Positions 45,301-55,621 of a stretch of 60,490 bases of DNA are shown here, piece after piece. A program made the position numbers and the translations under genes. Location of the stretch: contig JABANN010000153.1 in NCBI GenBank assembly GCA_013115125.1, positions 1-60,490 of the forward strand. The letters run 5' to 3'. Origin of the DNA: Perkinsus olseni (taxonomy: Eukaryota > Perkinsozoa > Perkinsida). How positions within the stretch are numbered: position 1 is the stretch's first letter; each line of letters opens with the position of its first letter. The notes below the pieces were generated by a model, which worked only from the letters and a program-made list of their open reading frames with translations, was not told where the DNA came from and made no database searches.

Positions 45301-47188
45301 GACTTTCTGGTCTCAAACTGGAGGATGCCATTGAGAAGTTGAAGTCGTTTGACATGGACGAAGGTCAATACGCTTCTGACAACGACAGCAGACGGAAACG
45401 ATTCGCCATACGAACCAAGCAATCGGCTTGCGCCAGCGGGTGGCCATCCTCCGAAGGGTTCGAGAAAGAGTTGGAAGAGCTTCGGCAGCTGCCAGCCAAG
45501 ATGGGAGATGTTTGGAAGACTGCTGTTGACGACCTAGCCAACGCCCTGAGGGAGAGCGCTGCACATTCATCCGAGGACCCTGCCCTACGAGCTCGACGAC
45601 ATGTGCGCGGTCGTCTCTGTAGAATCTACTGGGTGGTGTACGACTTGACGGCCAGTGGCGTCCTTACCGAGCCTTTATATCCCATCCAAGGTGAGAACAG
45701 CACTCTCACAGCACAGTAGCTTCGTCCCAGATCCTCGTCTCGATGCCTCCATCCCCCTTGCCCTGAGAGGCGCGGGCTCCCCGAGGGCCATCTTCGACTC
45801 GGAACGGCGACTACGATGTGGTCGCCACGCTCACATGGCTTGGTTCGTTGGCGCCCTCAATGTATCAGCCCTGCGAGAAAACGAGAGCCTCGACAACCCT
45901 CTGAGAGCTGACTCGGTTAGCTGTTGTGCTGGTGAGGCTAGAGTGTTACAAGCCTTGTGCGAGAGGAAGCTCATGGACCTATTAGCAAGCCATCGAGGGT
46001 CCGTTGAGGAAATGCAAGATAGCAAGATAACCGCGCTGCAACAGTTCATCCGTGATTGTATCGCAGAGGACCTTCGGAGGTCGGAAATCCTCCCTTCGAG
46101 TGCGAGAAAAACTCTCTCAAGGGGGGCCTCTGAGTCTGAGGCCTATGAGGTGGCGGCCCCGCCCGAATTGCACGAATGGGAACGAGAGGCAACACCAACA
46201 TCTGTCTTCAACACCATCGAGAGTCCGGATCGACGGTCGAGTATCTGGGCCTTGGCATTAGCATTGTACGGGAGTGATGATGATAGATTGGTGGGGGAGT
46301 TTGCTACTGCCTTACGGTGGTGGGTGATGGCGATCTCAAAGTAAGCTCGCGTGCAAGCTGGGTTTGCTGCCCTCAGCGAGGTTCAGGCAACTGGAGTTCT
46401 CTCTAGTCCTGGCAGCTGCTCGGCTTGAGACTGGCGGGAGTGAGAAGAATGGTGACTGGTCGGAGAGGGTCATCGCAGGGACAGTGGACGAGGCGGTCCT
46501 GCGGTACATGGAGGTGATGGCTCCGACTGAGTCCCCGTCGAAGCCCTTGATAGATAGCGACGCTACGGGGACCCGTCATGAAGGGAATCGCTGAGGCGAA
46601 TAGGGAGAGGCTTATGGAGGCCGCTCTCCTCGAGTGCCAGTACTCGCTTGAGTCGATATATACTCAAGTGAGCCGTCTTTCGACCTCTCGCCTCCTGATG
46701 GTCACTGGTTCTAGGATGCGGAGTATCTGGATATTGAAGAGATACAGCGACTGCAAGGGAAGATGCGGGACTCGTTCAAGGCTGGCGTGGAGCACCACCG
46801 CATGAAGCTCATACGAAGGATCGTTTCCGGCCAGAATCCCCGCCTCCCAGGCAAGTCACGATGTTGTTCCTTCTTAGAGTCATTCCCTCGCTTAGGGCCC
46901 TTCGTACCAGCCGATGTCGTCCAGCAAGTCCTAGACGGCACTCGGACCTCGGTTGTGAGTGCCGCAGACCGGACCAGCAGTACAGTCTCCTCTCAGGACT
47001 TCGCCATATTGCGCATCTTGGGCGACGTCGACGAAGTGCCCTGCGACCTGAGAGATGATCCCTTCGACGCCGAAGTGGCCCGATGGATAGGAAGCATGGC
47101 GGCGTTAGAGGCAGCGAAGGAGGCCTTGGGGGTCGCCACCCTGGACAGTTCCTCGCAGGCTCCCGCTGTTGCGGAAGGCATCGCATGA
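42332..47188 (+). CDS. Large multi-exon helical protein, function unknown
   Basis: A run of many exons with continuous protein-like helical content, probably over 1,000 residues. Readable segments include ASTVAAVRQFLQSPAMVPRR near the proposed ATG, MLQRLGTDHLVGWDRLFTLL then TVSTLEVASLCILANRSM (about 42545-42690), RFKTLLRLFDWSDAEVCTEA (about 42840-42905), VFSALRKGMRKFVADGGAKV (about 42975-43035), WLQYALDTKRSPAVENDGDY (about 43655-43715), AMLLDGVIEACK (about 44207-44245) and ARGLELAIAKLEDLCRRATE (about 44625). Later come AFSLNPFKVVAVLEEMRTRI (about 45235), HMAWFVGALNVSALRE (about 45835) and WALALALYGSDDDRLVGEFA (about 46245). It ends QAPAVAEGIA. No catalytic motif, signal peptide or membrane span is visible. 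A helical-repeat scaffold is the plain reading. It may be more than one gene, as the splice model is incomplete. Confidence 0.4.
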
Positions 47189-47431
47189 TATACTGTTGTC
47201 GCTTTCCTTCTCTCTCGGCGAGAGTCTCCGTCCCAGCTTCTGCGTTCCAGTGTACCATCAATGATGGGTGGGTCCCTACAGACGACTCAGTAACAGCTGA
47301 GGTACAGCTTCGAATCATCGCAGCTTACCCAGGAAGGGCGAGGAAAAAGCTTCCCTCGACTTCACTCATGTCATGGGAAGCCGCTACTCGGTTTGTAGTG
47401 CGTTATGAAGCTTCGCCGCAATGACACAGTT

Positions 47432-50400
47432 ATGTCGGCAGCTACGGTGGGACCAGCATCCCCCTGCCGTGCTCTCGACTTCTCGGACGATCCCCCGGGC
47501 CCTGACGTTGATGACGATGCTCCCCTCCCGACGTGGCACAGCTCCTACGGAGACTTACGGAGTCGTCTGGACTACACGCGAAGGCTACACGGCGGCATGC
47601 GGGATGAGCAGATATCGGACCTGTGCTCGGCACTAGGCATACCAAACCTCACCGATGTACGGCCACTCAAACATGCTATCGATTCGGAGTGTAGCCCTAA
47701 AAGTAGACTCAGTCCGCCCCCCTATCTTATCAGCACTACTACAGTCCTCGAGTGAGCTGTCAGCTATACTTTAGGCCCGTGAGAGAGAGGATGCAGAGGA
47801 GCTACCGGAGCAGCTCACGCCCTTGCCCAGCATCCTAGTGCTCGGACCGAAGGTGGGGAAGACTGTCGAATGCCTGTCTTGGTGATCGTCACTCTGAGTT
47901 CAGGGTACCGGCAAGTCTTCTGTTATCCGACAATTACTCTCTGGCGTTCTGCTGAGGAGCCGAGTCCACAGGAGTGCTGAAGCAGCATTCAATGGGGCCA
48001 GTCCTGTGGGTAGGGTCTTCGGTCACGGGGAAGGGGTCATTGAGGAGGAGACCACGCAGGAGACATTCCGGTGAGTCCTGCTGTGGGGCGGTCTAACCTC
48101 CTGCCAACTCCGTCGCGCGAGCGGGGAGCCTCCGGCATTGCGGTTGTCCAATAATCCCTCCTTTGTGCCCTCAGCATCCCCACGGGTATACCAAAGTGTA
48201 GCGGCTGTACTGGCGGCAACATCATACTCTACGTCGACTGCGGCCTGTGTTCCTCGGTCGGCAACGTGATGTGAGCTGATGGTGCTATTACAGGGATCAG
48301 CTCCATACTCGCAGGACCTCACTTCTGACCACTCTGGACCGCATCCTGGCGGACCCCGACATTCAAGTGAAGTCCACATCACCATCTTCTGCCAAGAAGA
48401 AGTGAGTTCCTCCGCTGCCCGGCATTGTCGCGCATGTCGACTGAAGCCTGTAATTCGAAGTGGAGCTATCGACAGCATACAGTCTTCGACTGAGAAATTG
48501 AACATGCGAGAATTAGGTCGTTATGCCACGTGGCGCGTGAACGGCAGTCGACCAATGATTGGAATAGTGGAGATGGAGTACTGAACACTGTCTTGCGTCC
48601 CCGCCGTGGCATAGCGGCCACATCCTTGATGTTGCATTTCCCTCGTTACAGATTGTATAATTAATATATCGTAATATAGGATGATGAGAGTATTTGTCAC
48701 GGAGAGGATGCAATATGAGAAAATACGTCCGTTGTGGCACGCGGCAGCCACAGCAGTGCTCGTGGCATAGCGGCCACATTATTTTATGTTTAATTTTCTT
48801 CGTTAAAGGGTGTACCAGCACTCGTCCCTGGACAAAACCAGGGAAACAAGCGGCCTCAAGGGGTTTCCCGGAGGCAGGAAGTCTCCAGGGTTATTCAGCT
48901 GTCGTTGGTCAACAGGAACCATCCGAAATCTGCTGATGCCAACTCACCGCCAACCAGGAGGCGAAGCGTTCGGGCCGGCACTCCGGGCTCAGGAACCCCT
49001 GCGAGAAGGACGCGTGGACGCGCAGCGTCAGCCAGTGTGTGCACCCCTGGCGGAACCGGTAGGAGGGAAGCTTTCCTTCCCCTAGCCAATTGCAAGAGCC
49101 CTATTGTAAGGCCCCGAGACGGAGACCCCTGTCCGAAGGTCGGCGCGGAAAGCCGCCAGAAACGACCGGATGTGGCTGGCGGATCGGGACAGATTCACTC
49201 TGAGTGATGACGCTTCGCAAGTGCGTGATGTCCGACAACCGGTTTGAAAGCTGGCTGCTTCTCAGGACCACAATCCCGTGGAGTCTATCTCGTCGAGACT
49301 GCCCGGACGGCTGGAGCCGGTGGCTGAGGATATCAGCGACTATGGCGGCGAGAACGACACTGAAATGACTGCCGCTTCGTCCGTCACTTCGTCCGTCACA
49401 ACCTCCGCTAAGGTCGGCTGTGGATTGCTTCACGTTGCATCATAACACTCCTCAGCTTCCTCCTGAGGATATGCAGGCGATCGCACGACGGTTCCTGCAA
49501 TCGGTGGTCGATGGTCCCGGTGGGGCAGCGGAGCTGACGGTAGCCTCCTCAGCGGCGCGGCTGCTTCCCTCGCCCTCCTCCCTGGCAGGTCCCAAAGGCT
49601 CTCCCGTCCAGCGTAACGCAGCAGATTGACCGATACTCGAAGAACTGCGTTCGTCGAGTAGGCCTGCTGCCCTAGCATCATGGTCGCATCGCGGTTCAGG
49701 TTGACGGCTCTGGCTTCGCCAAAAAATTGACGGATCTCCTCCGCCGCTACGACGCCCTCCAAAAGACACTAGTGCTCGTGGTGGACCGGGCTGAACGTCT
49801 TCTACCGGACGCAGCTTATGTGAGGGGCCTTCGTGCACTTGAAATCTTGCCGTCTCTAGCGTTTCCCACATGCTGCTTCAACATCAGGCCCTCCAACCCG
49901 CGACGGAGGCAGCCCGGCTCATCGAATTCCTCCTCAACATGAGCGACGTAAGCACCGTCCTCCGTTGCAGTCGTCAGTCTGTGCGGGTTCTCCCAGGAGC
50001 TCTGCCTACCCACTGCATGTTCTGTCCTTGTGAGTTCCACACCGATACTCCGAGACTCTGGCGGTGTGGTTCGGTTCCCACCTTATACAAGCGCTGAGGC
50101 CGTAGCGCTGCTCTCCGCTTACTGTCACGCTCGGGCTCCTATCAGGGACATCCCGGGTGCGGTCACAGCCTTCAGCGAGGTACTTCGATCCGTACGCTTT
50201 TCTAAGGCAGCGATCCTCCCAGATGTATGTGAAGTTGTTCTATGACGCCCTCACCGTAGTAGACATGGGCATCCTACTTGAGAACGCCCTGGAGATTTAC
50301 GTCGTCGAGTGAGTCAAGCACGGCTGGAACACAGCGGACAAAGCGGCAGGTACCTGAACATCGTCAATGAGACTTGGGGAAGGGCTACTCTTGAGAACTG

Positions 50401-51539
50401 CGAGGCGGAAGATGAGGATGATTCTTTCGGCTCGGCGGTGTATGATGAAGTGAGCTCGGAGATGGAGTAAACCTTTCTTGATGCTTCTCGAGGAATGACC
50501 AATTTCATCTGCTGGAAGCCCTAAGAAATTTGATGGGGCGATTAGCGGCAACCAAGGGGCCGAAGCGATAGAGCAGGATAAGTGTTACTGAACTGTGGAA
50601 TTACACAACTTTCACAGCGCTAATGGCACCACCAGCGAAGCTACGTCACCGGGAGATTAGTGAACATACTGACTAGCGGAGGGATTATACGCAGATGCTA
50701 AGGCGAGCTAGACCCGTCGCGATATGTCAGCAGTGTATACGATGTCGTGAGAATGATCAGGATGTTACATAGTTTAGAAGATTCCAGAGTGTGGGTATCG
50801 AATTACTCAACGCCCTCTCCATCACAGGTCATCAGCGTGTCTCAAATTGAGTTGAAGAGAAAACTAGAAGACGAAGTGTCACGTACCATGTCGAAGAGTA
50901 AGGCCACAACAACCGTCAAGTGGGAGCCACATCTATCGTAGGCCAACAGCTGTCGAGTTACGAGGCTTCGAGAGCTCTGGCCTGCGCAGGTACAACGCCA
51001 GACTGCTGGTCCTTGCTGGCTTCCTCGCCTCCCACAACCCGCCTTCCATGGACAAGCGTCTGTTCATGATGAAGACGGGACGGAACAGTCGAGCTACCGT
51101 TACTAAAATGCGGAACAACCAGATGGCAATGGACTCCATCGCTGTTCGGCCTCCCAAGTGAGTCTGCTTTGAGCCAGGGGCTGCGCGATTTTCATTTCAG
51201 GCCTTTCCCGCTGCAGCGCATGCTCGAGATAGCTCGCTATCTTCATCATGGAGAAATGCGCATGACGGCTGATGTCTTCCAGGAGGTGAGTAGTGTTTCA
51301 CTAAGAGTTCACACTGGCTCTGTAGGTTCGTCGTCTAGTGCATCTGCGGCTGCTGATGACCAATGGCGAGCCAAGGTGAGCGCTGCGGGGGTGTCTCGAG
51401 TAGGGTGACGCTTGGTGTCTTCAGCATTGATGCCTGGATGGAGGGGTCGGTGAAGTTTACTACTGGGCTGCACGCCTACCCAGTTGTCGAGGAACTGGCG
51501 GCCTCGGTCAATGCCAATCTCACGGAGCTAGTACTGTGA
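47432..51539 (+). CDS. ORC5: Origin recognition complex subunit 5 (ORC5)
   Basis: ORC5 is an AAA+ subunit of the complex that marks replication origins. An acidic N-terminal extension from ATG 47432 (LDFSDDPPGPDVDDDAPLPT) precedes ILVLGPK, which splices to GTGKSSVIRQLLSG, making the Walker A site. LVLVVDRAERLLPD (about 49765-49805) is Walker B with Asp-Arg, as the ORC5 family tolerates non-DE forms. GGVVRFPPYTSAEAVALLSA (about 50060-50120) matches the ORC5 lid motif FP.Y...... The winged-helix part has YNARLLVLAGFLASHNPPSM then DKRLFMMKTGRNSRATVTKM and PFPLQRMLEIARYLHHGEM, nearly colinear with human ORC5 (YYSKFILIAAYLASYNP..DKRFF). It ends YPVVEELAASVNANLTELVL. A basic Ser/Arg/Gly-rich insert (about 48940-49070) lies between Walker A and B. 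ATG 47405 is an alternative start. Confidence 0.85.
48606..48779. repeat. Hairpin direct repeat inside a long ORC5 intron
   Basis: The 18-mer gtggcatagcggccacat occurs at 48606-48623 and 48762-48779. Each copy folds on itself (gtggc pairs with gccac). A diverged third copy (tgtggcacgcggcagccaca) lies between them at about 48734-48753, and gccacgtggc is at about 48525-48534. They occupy the roughly 0.5-kb intron (about 48403-48897) that splits the ORC5 AAA+ coding region. Confidence 0.7.
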
Positions 51540-51703
51540 ACAACCGCATGTGAACATTTCCTGCACTCACTCGCTCCGTCTTGCGTTCATTTCACCGCCC
51601 CTAGTCGATGGCATTAGCCTTCTTACTTGGCTCACACGCCAGTGGGAAGGTCGCATCTACTACGCCGGTTGTTCCGATGTAGTTCGTTGTTGCGCAGCTC
51701 TCA

Positions 51704-52306
51704 ATGATGCTTGTCAGCGGTCGTCGCGTCCTCCTAGGCTGCTTCCAGGTCAGATTTGCGGCATCGACAGCAACGCGAACCAAAGCTCCACGGAAGAAAA
51801 AGGGAGGAACTGGGGCAGTAGAGCATGCGGAGGTCGAAGCTGTCCAGGAGGCCGCCGAAGCCGAACCTCCGAAGCAGGCGGCCTACCAGGTTATGTCCGC
51901 AGACCTGAGGCAACGGGTAGAGACTGCGTTCCTCGCTGAAGGTGGGTCGGCAAGGCGGCTGAACCTGTCTTCAGTGGCGCACTTCAGCGAACCGGCTGAA
52001 AGCTGAGCAAATCCCTGTGGCAAAGGCCATAGAGATTTTCTACAAGACTGGCATCGTCCATCCCAAGCGGTGGCCGGTTCCCGAGATAGTCGAAGAACTG
52101 CGGTATCGAGGATGGTCAAGTGAGCAGGGAAGGGCCGCCTTCAGTTCAACGTGTTTCATTCAGGTGGATTCCACATCAAGCCGACCTACTATCCCCAACC
52201 GCCCGATCTCGTTAATAGGGAGAGTGCGATCGAGCTCGCGAAGTGGCTGAGGATCGTCGACAGGAAGAAGCGTGAAATCGAAGCACAGAATTTGGCCAAT
52301 AAATGA
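51704..52306 (+). CDS. Probable mitochondrial matrix protein, possibly a mitoribosomal subunit (170 aa)
   Basis: Exons 51704-51941, 51988-52119 and 52164-52306 join to exactly 171 codons with introns of 44-46 bases. The N-terminus (MMLVSGRRVLLGCFQVRFAA, then TATRTKAPRKKKGG) is Arg/Lys-rich, lacks acids and has the amphipathic look of a mitochondrial presequence. An acidic linker follows, then a compact basic domain: VAKAIEIFYKTGIVHPKRWP, VPEIVEELRYRGWSSGFHIK and ELAKWLRIVDRKKREIEAQN. Small size, presequence and basic helical core suit a mitoribosomal protein of alveolates, but I recognise no named family, so this is a guess from character. It begins 164 bases after the ORC5 stop on the same strand. 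Confidence 0.58.
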
Positions 52307-53317
52307 ATGATTTTGCTCTTCACAACATGGTCGCGCGAGTATGTTTCTGTGACGTTTGTTTTCTTTCGTTATGCAGTTGTTGTTGTTGCTCGTAGTCAAC
52401 ACAAGGCGAGAAGAAGTGTAAAGTCTTCTATCTTTCTAAGCTTGCTCTCTCCAGGGGAATCAGCTCTGCACGCATACACAGGACGATCGGTGCATAATGA
52501 GTAACAGCAGTAAACTCGCGGTTGAGAACTTCAAGTGCAGGCAGTGAGAGAACTGCGGTTTCGTGTGTTGAGAATACTGACTGGGAAAGGGGCTCCAAGC
52601 ATCTGTGAGGAGAAAACCGGGAATGCTTATCATCTCCAGGAAGGGCGCCGGATTCAAAACTATCCTACAGCTAAGTTGCGTAAACTATGGATAAATCGAT
52701 CGTCGCTCCGGGAAAGAGACGCGAAAGTGTATACCATTCAAATGCAACACGTGGCAATACAATGATGCCATAGGTTGAAGTGTGAGCATTCTGAAAGCAA
52801 CAGTCTCAGTAGCGATGGCTCTTGATTTGAGGCTCTCGAATGATTTCAAACAATCCATCAACATCTTACAGACAGCGACACCGTAGCACGGGAGACAGCC
52901 TCTGGTCAAGCGGGTTGACGCGTACACGTGCCAGAATGAATCGAGTTCTCATTCTCTGCGAGATAACCCTGCAGGCAGCTGACGTTATCAATTAGCGTAC
53001 CGGCCGACGGAAACGAGGTGTGTCGATCCGGGGTTACTTGTAGCATGCAGCTTCTACTGACGCTATCGTACAGCGTTGGACCAGGTCTGTGATAAGCACA
53101 GGGTTCTCCTGTCATCGGTTCTTCGGCAGAGTCACTTTGCACGCACGTGCGTACGGCTATGCGCGTGCGTTTTTTGTACAGTCGCTCGCACCCGCGTGCA
53201 TTCGTTGACGTTATGGATCGCGCTGGAGAATCCCCCGGATCTCGTGCTTCCCCAAGTGTCGGTATCCCTGCTACCGCATGGCGTAGTGTTCGAATTCAGG
53301 CCAGTACAACTCTGAGA
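52307..53317. other. Gene-free stretch of about 1 kb
   Basis: No protein-like frame on either strand. A perfect 12-base palindrome acgcacgtgcgt lies at 53141-53152. The stretch may contain UTRs and the promoter of the secreted-protein gene. Confidence 0.45.
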
Positions 53318-53701
53318 ATGACTATCCTCAGGGCTTCGCTGCTTTCGGTCCTACTTACCGTCTCAGCGGCTGCCCAAGCAAGCAAGCAATACTATTACTC
53401 TTACTCTATGCTCGAAGTCGAGTGCGATCTAACTCCCTACAACCGAGTTGATATGACGGTGACTTGCGGAAAGGGATCTGCCAGCAGATCCTTGGCCATC
53501 TTTGAGACCCCAGACTCCCACCTCTATCCCTATGGAAAATATTTTGTCGACCCATTGGGATATGATATCCGGGACGTCATTTTGGAGTTCTTTGACTGCG
53601 GCATAGAGGTGTTTCCGCAAGACTTGGTGTATCTCACAACGGGAGACGATGACGCGTCTCTCGACCTCGGAAACGAGAGGCTAACTCTCACTCAGGTGTA
53701 A
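53318..53701 (+). CDS. Small secreted protein, function unknown (127 aa)
   Basis: ATG 53318 begins a clear signal peptide (MTILRASLLSVLLTVSAAAQ). The mature part is acidic and tyrosine-rich (SKQYYYSYSMLEVECDLTPY) with three cysteines (ECDL, VTCG, FDCG) and ends LDLGNERLTLTQV. The beta-rich pattern and size resemble the small secreted proteins common in parasitic alveolates, but no family is recognised. The frame is open upstream of this ATG without protein character, which supports the chosen start. The last codons (ctcag|gtgtaa) could be a splice donor, so further exons downstream are possible. Confidence 0.5.
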   Translation: MTILRASLLSVLLTVSAAAQASKQYYYSYSMLEVECDLTPYNRVDMTVTCGKGSASRSLAIFETPDSHLYPYGKYFVDPLGYDIRDVILEFFDCGIEVFPQDLVYLTTGDDDASLDLGNERLTLTQV

Positions 53702-55621
53702 CTAGGGTCAGCCAACTCGTCGTGGTGTTGAAGGTGGTGACTGGTTCCGCAGTTGAGGCGTCGCGTGTTATGTGCGTATCGTATGACTGCGAGTTCTCCT
53801 CCAACCTCTCTTTTTGCAGTGTATTATTGGTCGGGGCTCCCAACAGGAACACCCGACCTCATCTCATATTCGATTATCCATACTCTTACCACAGTGGGGC
53901 GAGCTTGTTAGTTGTTGTTAGTGACGCACCTCGAGATGCAGCGGTGATATCGCCTTCCTCAAGCGCTGCACCATGTGTGTCACATCATGTGACTCAGTTC
54001 TGCTATACTTTTGCTGGGCCATCCGGCTGGACTAATCATCCTCGATGTTTTGCCGCGGCTTCGGCGAGAGTAATGCGCGTTTCGTGGATGGTGCTGGGCC
54101 AGCACTGCTGGCTTATGCTGGTGTATTATCATGTCGTCAAGCACGCAGACGACGTGAACATCGGGAGACTCTTTTCTTGTATTTTTTGTCTGCATTCACT
54201 GTTTCCGTCGATATCGGCCCCAGTCATCTCAGTAAATGCGGCCCTGAACCCGAATCGAGCTGCAGCAGGTGTCTCTGCGGTACTCCATGGCTTCAGTGAC
54301 TTTCTGCTTTAAGCTCACATTTGGCTGTCAGACCTTTTGAGAAGTGCAAAGTTTCTCCTCAAGCCTACGTCGTTGCGTTCTTTCAAGTGTCTCTGTACCA
54401 GAGTGTAAGAATCGTGGTATTCGAGTCTGTATACCGATCAACCCCTCCAGTGTAGGGAGTTCAAACAGTAACAAGACACACAGAGGCCGCTTGATGAGAT
54501 CCCCAAACCTCCTGATAGGAACCTGGCATTAATACATCGTGCTGTAAGACTCGTGCTCGTCCGCGAATTGTTACCATGAAGGTCCGTCAAGCTCTTCCGG
54601 CCGAAGCATACAAGTTTGCCATGGCCCGAGAGCCTCGCTGTTCAATGGTGATCGTGTGCAGCTGTTTGATCATGGTGGTTAACAGGTTGGCGTCGTGTTG
54701 ATGGTGCTTCGAGATCAAGGATGATTTCCGTATCATTGTGCGAGCGGACATATACACTATTGCAGCATCATGCTGAATCTCTCGTATTTGGGAGGCACGT
54801 GTGCTTGGAGGTACAGTTCGAGCTGGAGTCGTTGCTTCACCTTGCTCGTCTCCTATATCGTGTTTAGCGAACAAATCGGTCGGTCTCAGCTAGCCGCAAG
54901 CGTCAGCCCGTTGCAGGACTCTTGTGCGCGGCCTGATCATCAGTTCCAAGTAAGCTGTGACGCTCAGACCAGTTCCTGTCGCCAGTGTGCCCCAACACAC
55001 AGACATTTTTCTTTACTCTCTGTGAGGAACAGGTTAACCGTCCGATTCATTGATGCATATCGGCATAGTTCCCTGTCGTGCTTGGTCGGCGGTTGTATAT
55101 GGATATTGCTATGTATCTGCTTCATCGAACCGCTGAGTTCAGATAATAGCCCAATCCTGTGGTGTCTTGCGTCCGAGTCGAGGTTTGGCACGCGAAGGCA
55201 ATGAACTGTACGCCCTGGCGGCATAAAGTGGGACGAACTGCCTAGCCATATACATGTGCCGTGCGTTAGTCCGCAGACAGTACTCCCTACTCGTCTGAAT
55301 CTCCCAGGATAGACCAGGGAGCGTCGTAGAATCCTAGCCTAGCCTTACGTGTGTTCTGCCGTTCCCTTGGTCATAGCGCAACAAAGGAAGGTGAAGAAGA
55401 ATAATCTTGCAAAAAAGGTCTCTAGTTTGGTTGCTTGCATGGCGATCATGAGTATCCGAAACGGCTACGGTTTCAGTGAAAGATACGTTGCCGCGATCGC
55501 CATTGTCACTCACAGCAAATATCTGTCGCTTTGGTCATGTGAATGACACACTCCCGGGGAGCAGATATACAAAAAGTTAATTAGCAAATGAGTATATGGA
55601 AATATCACATATCAAGCAACC
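53702..55621. other. Gene-free stretch of about 1.9 kb beside the retroelement
   Basis: No frame here is convincing as a host gene. A 196-codon plus-strand frame (53722-54312) has no recognisable pattern. The right part, next to 55621, is where the 3' long terminal repeat of the adjoining retroelement should lie, but only one end of that element is inside the window, so the repeat cannot be proved by comparison. Confidence 0.4.

Noticed and set aside
53722-54312. 196-codon plus-strand frame
   Set aside because: No ATG-linked signal, domain or conserved pattern; the composition looks like chance translation of noncoding DNA.
55450-55471. Minus-strand accgtagccgtttcgg, similar to the perkinsid/dinoflagellate spliced leader
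   Set aside because: Only the first nine bases match well, there is no following GT donor or snRNA-like context, and it lies beside the retroelement.
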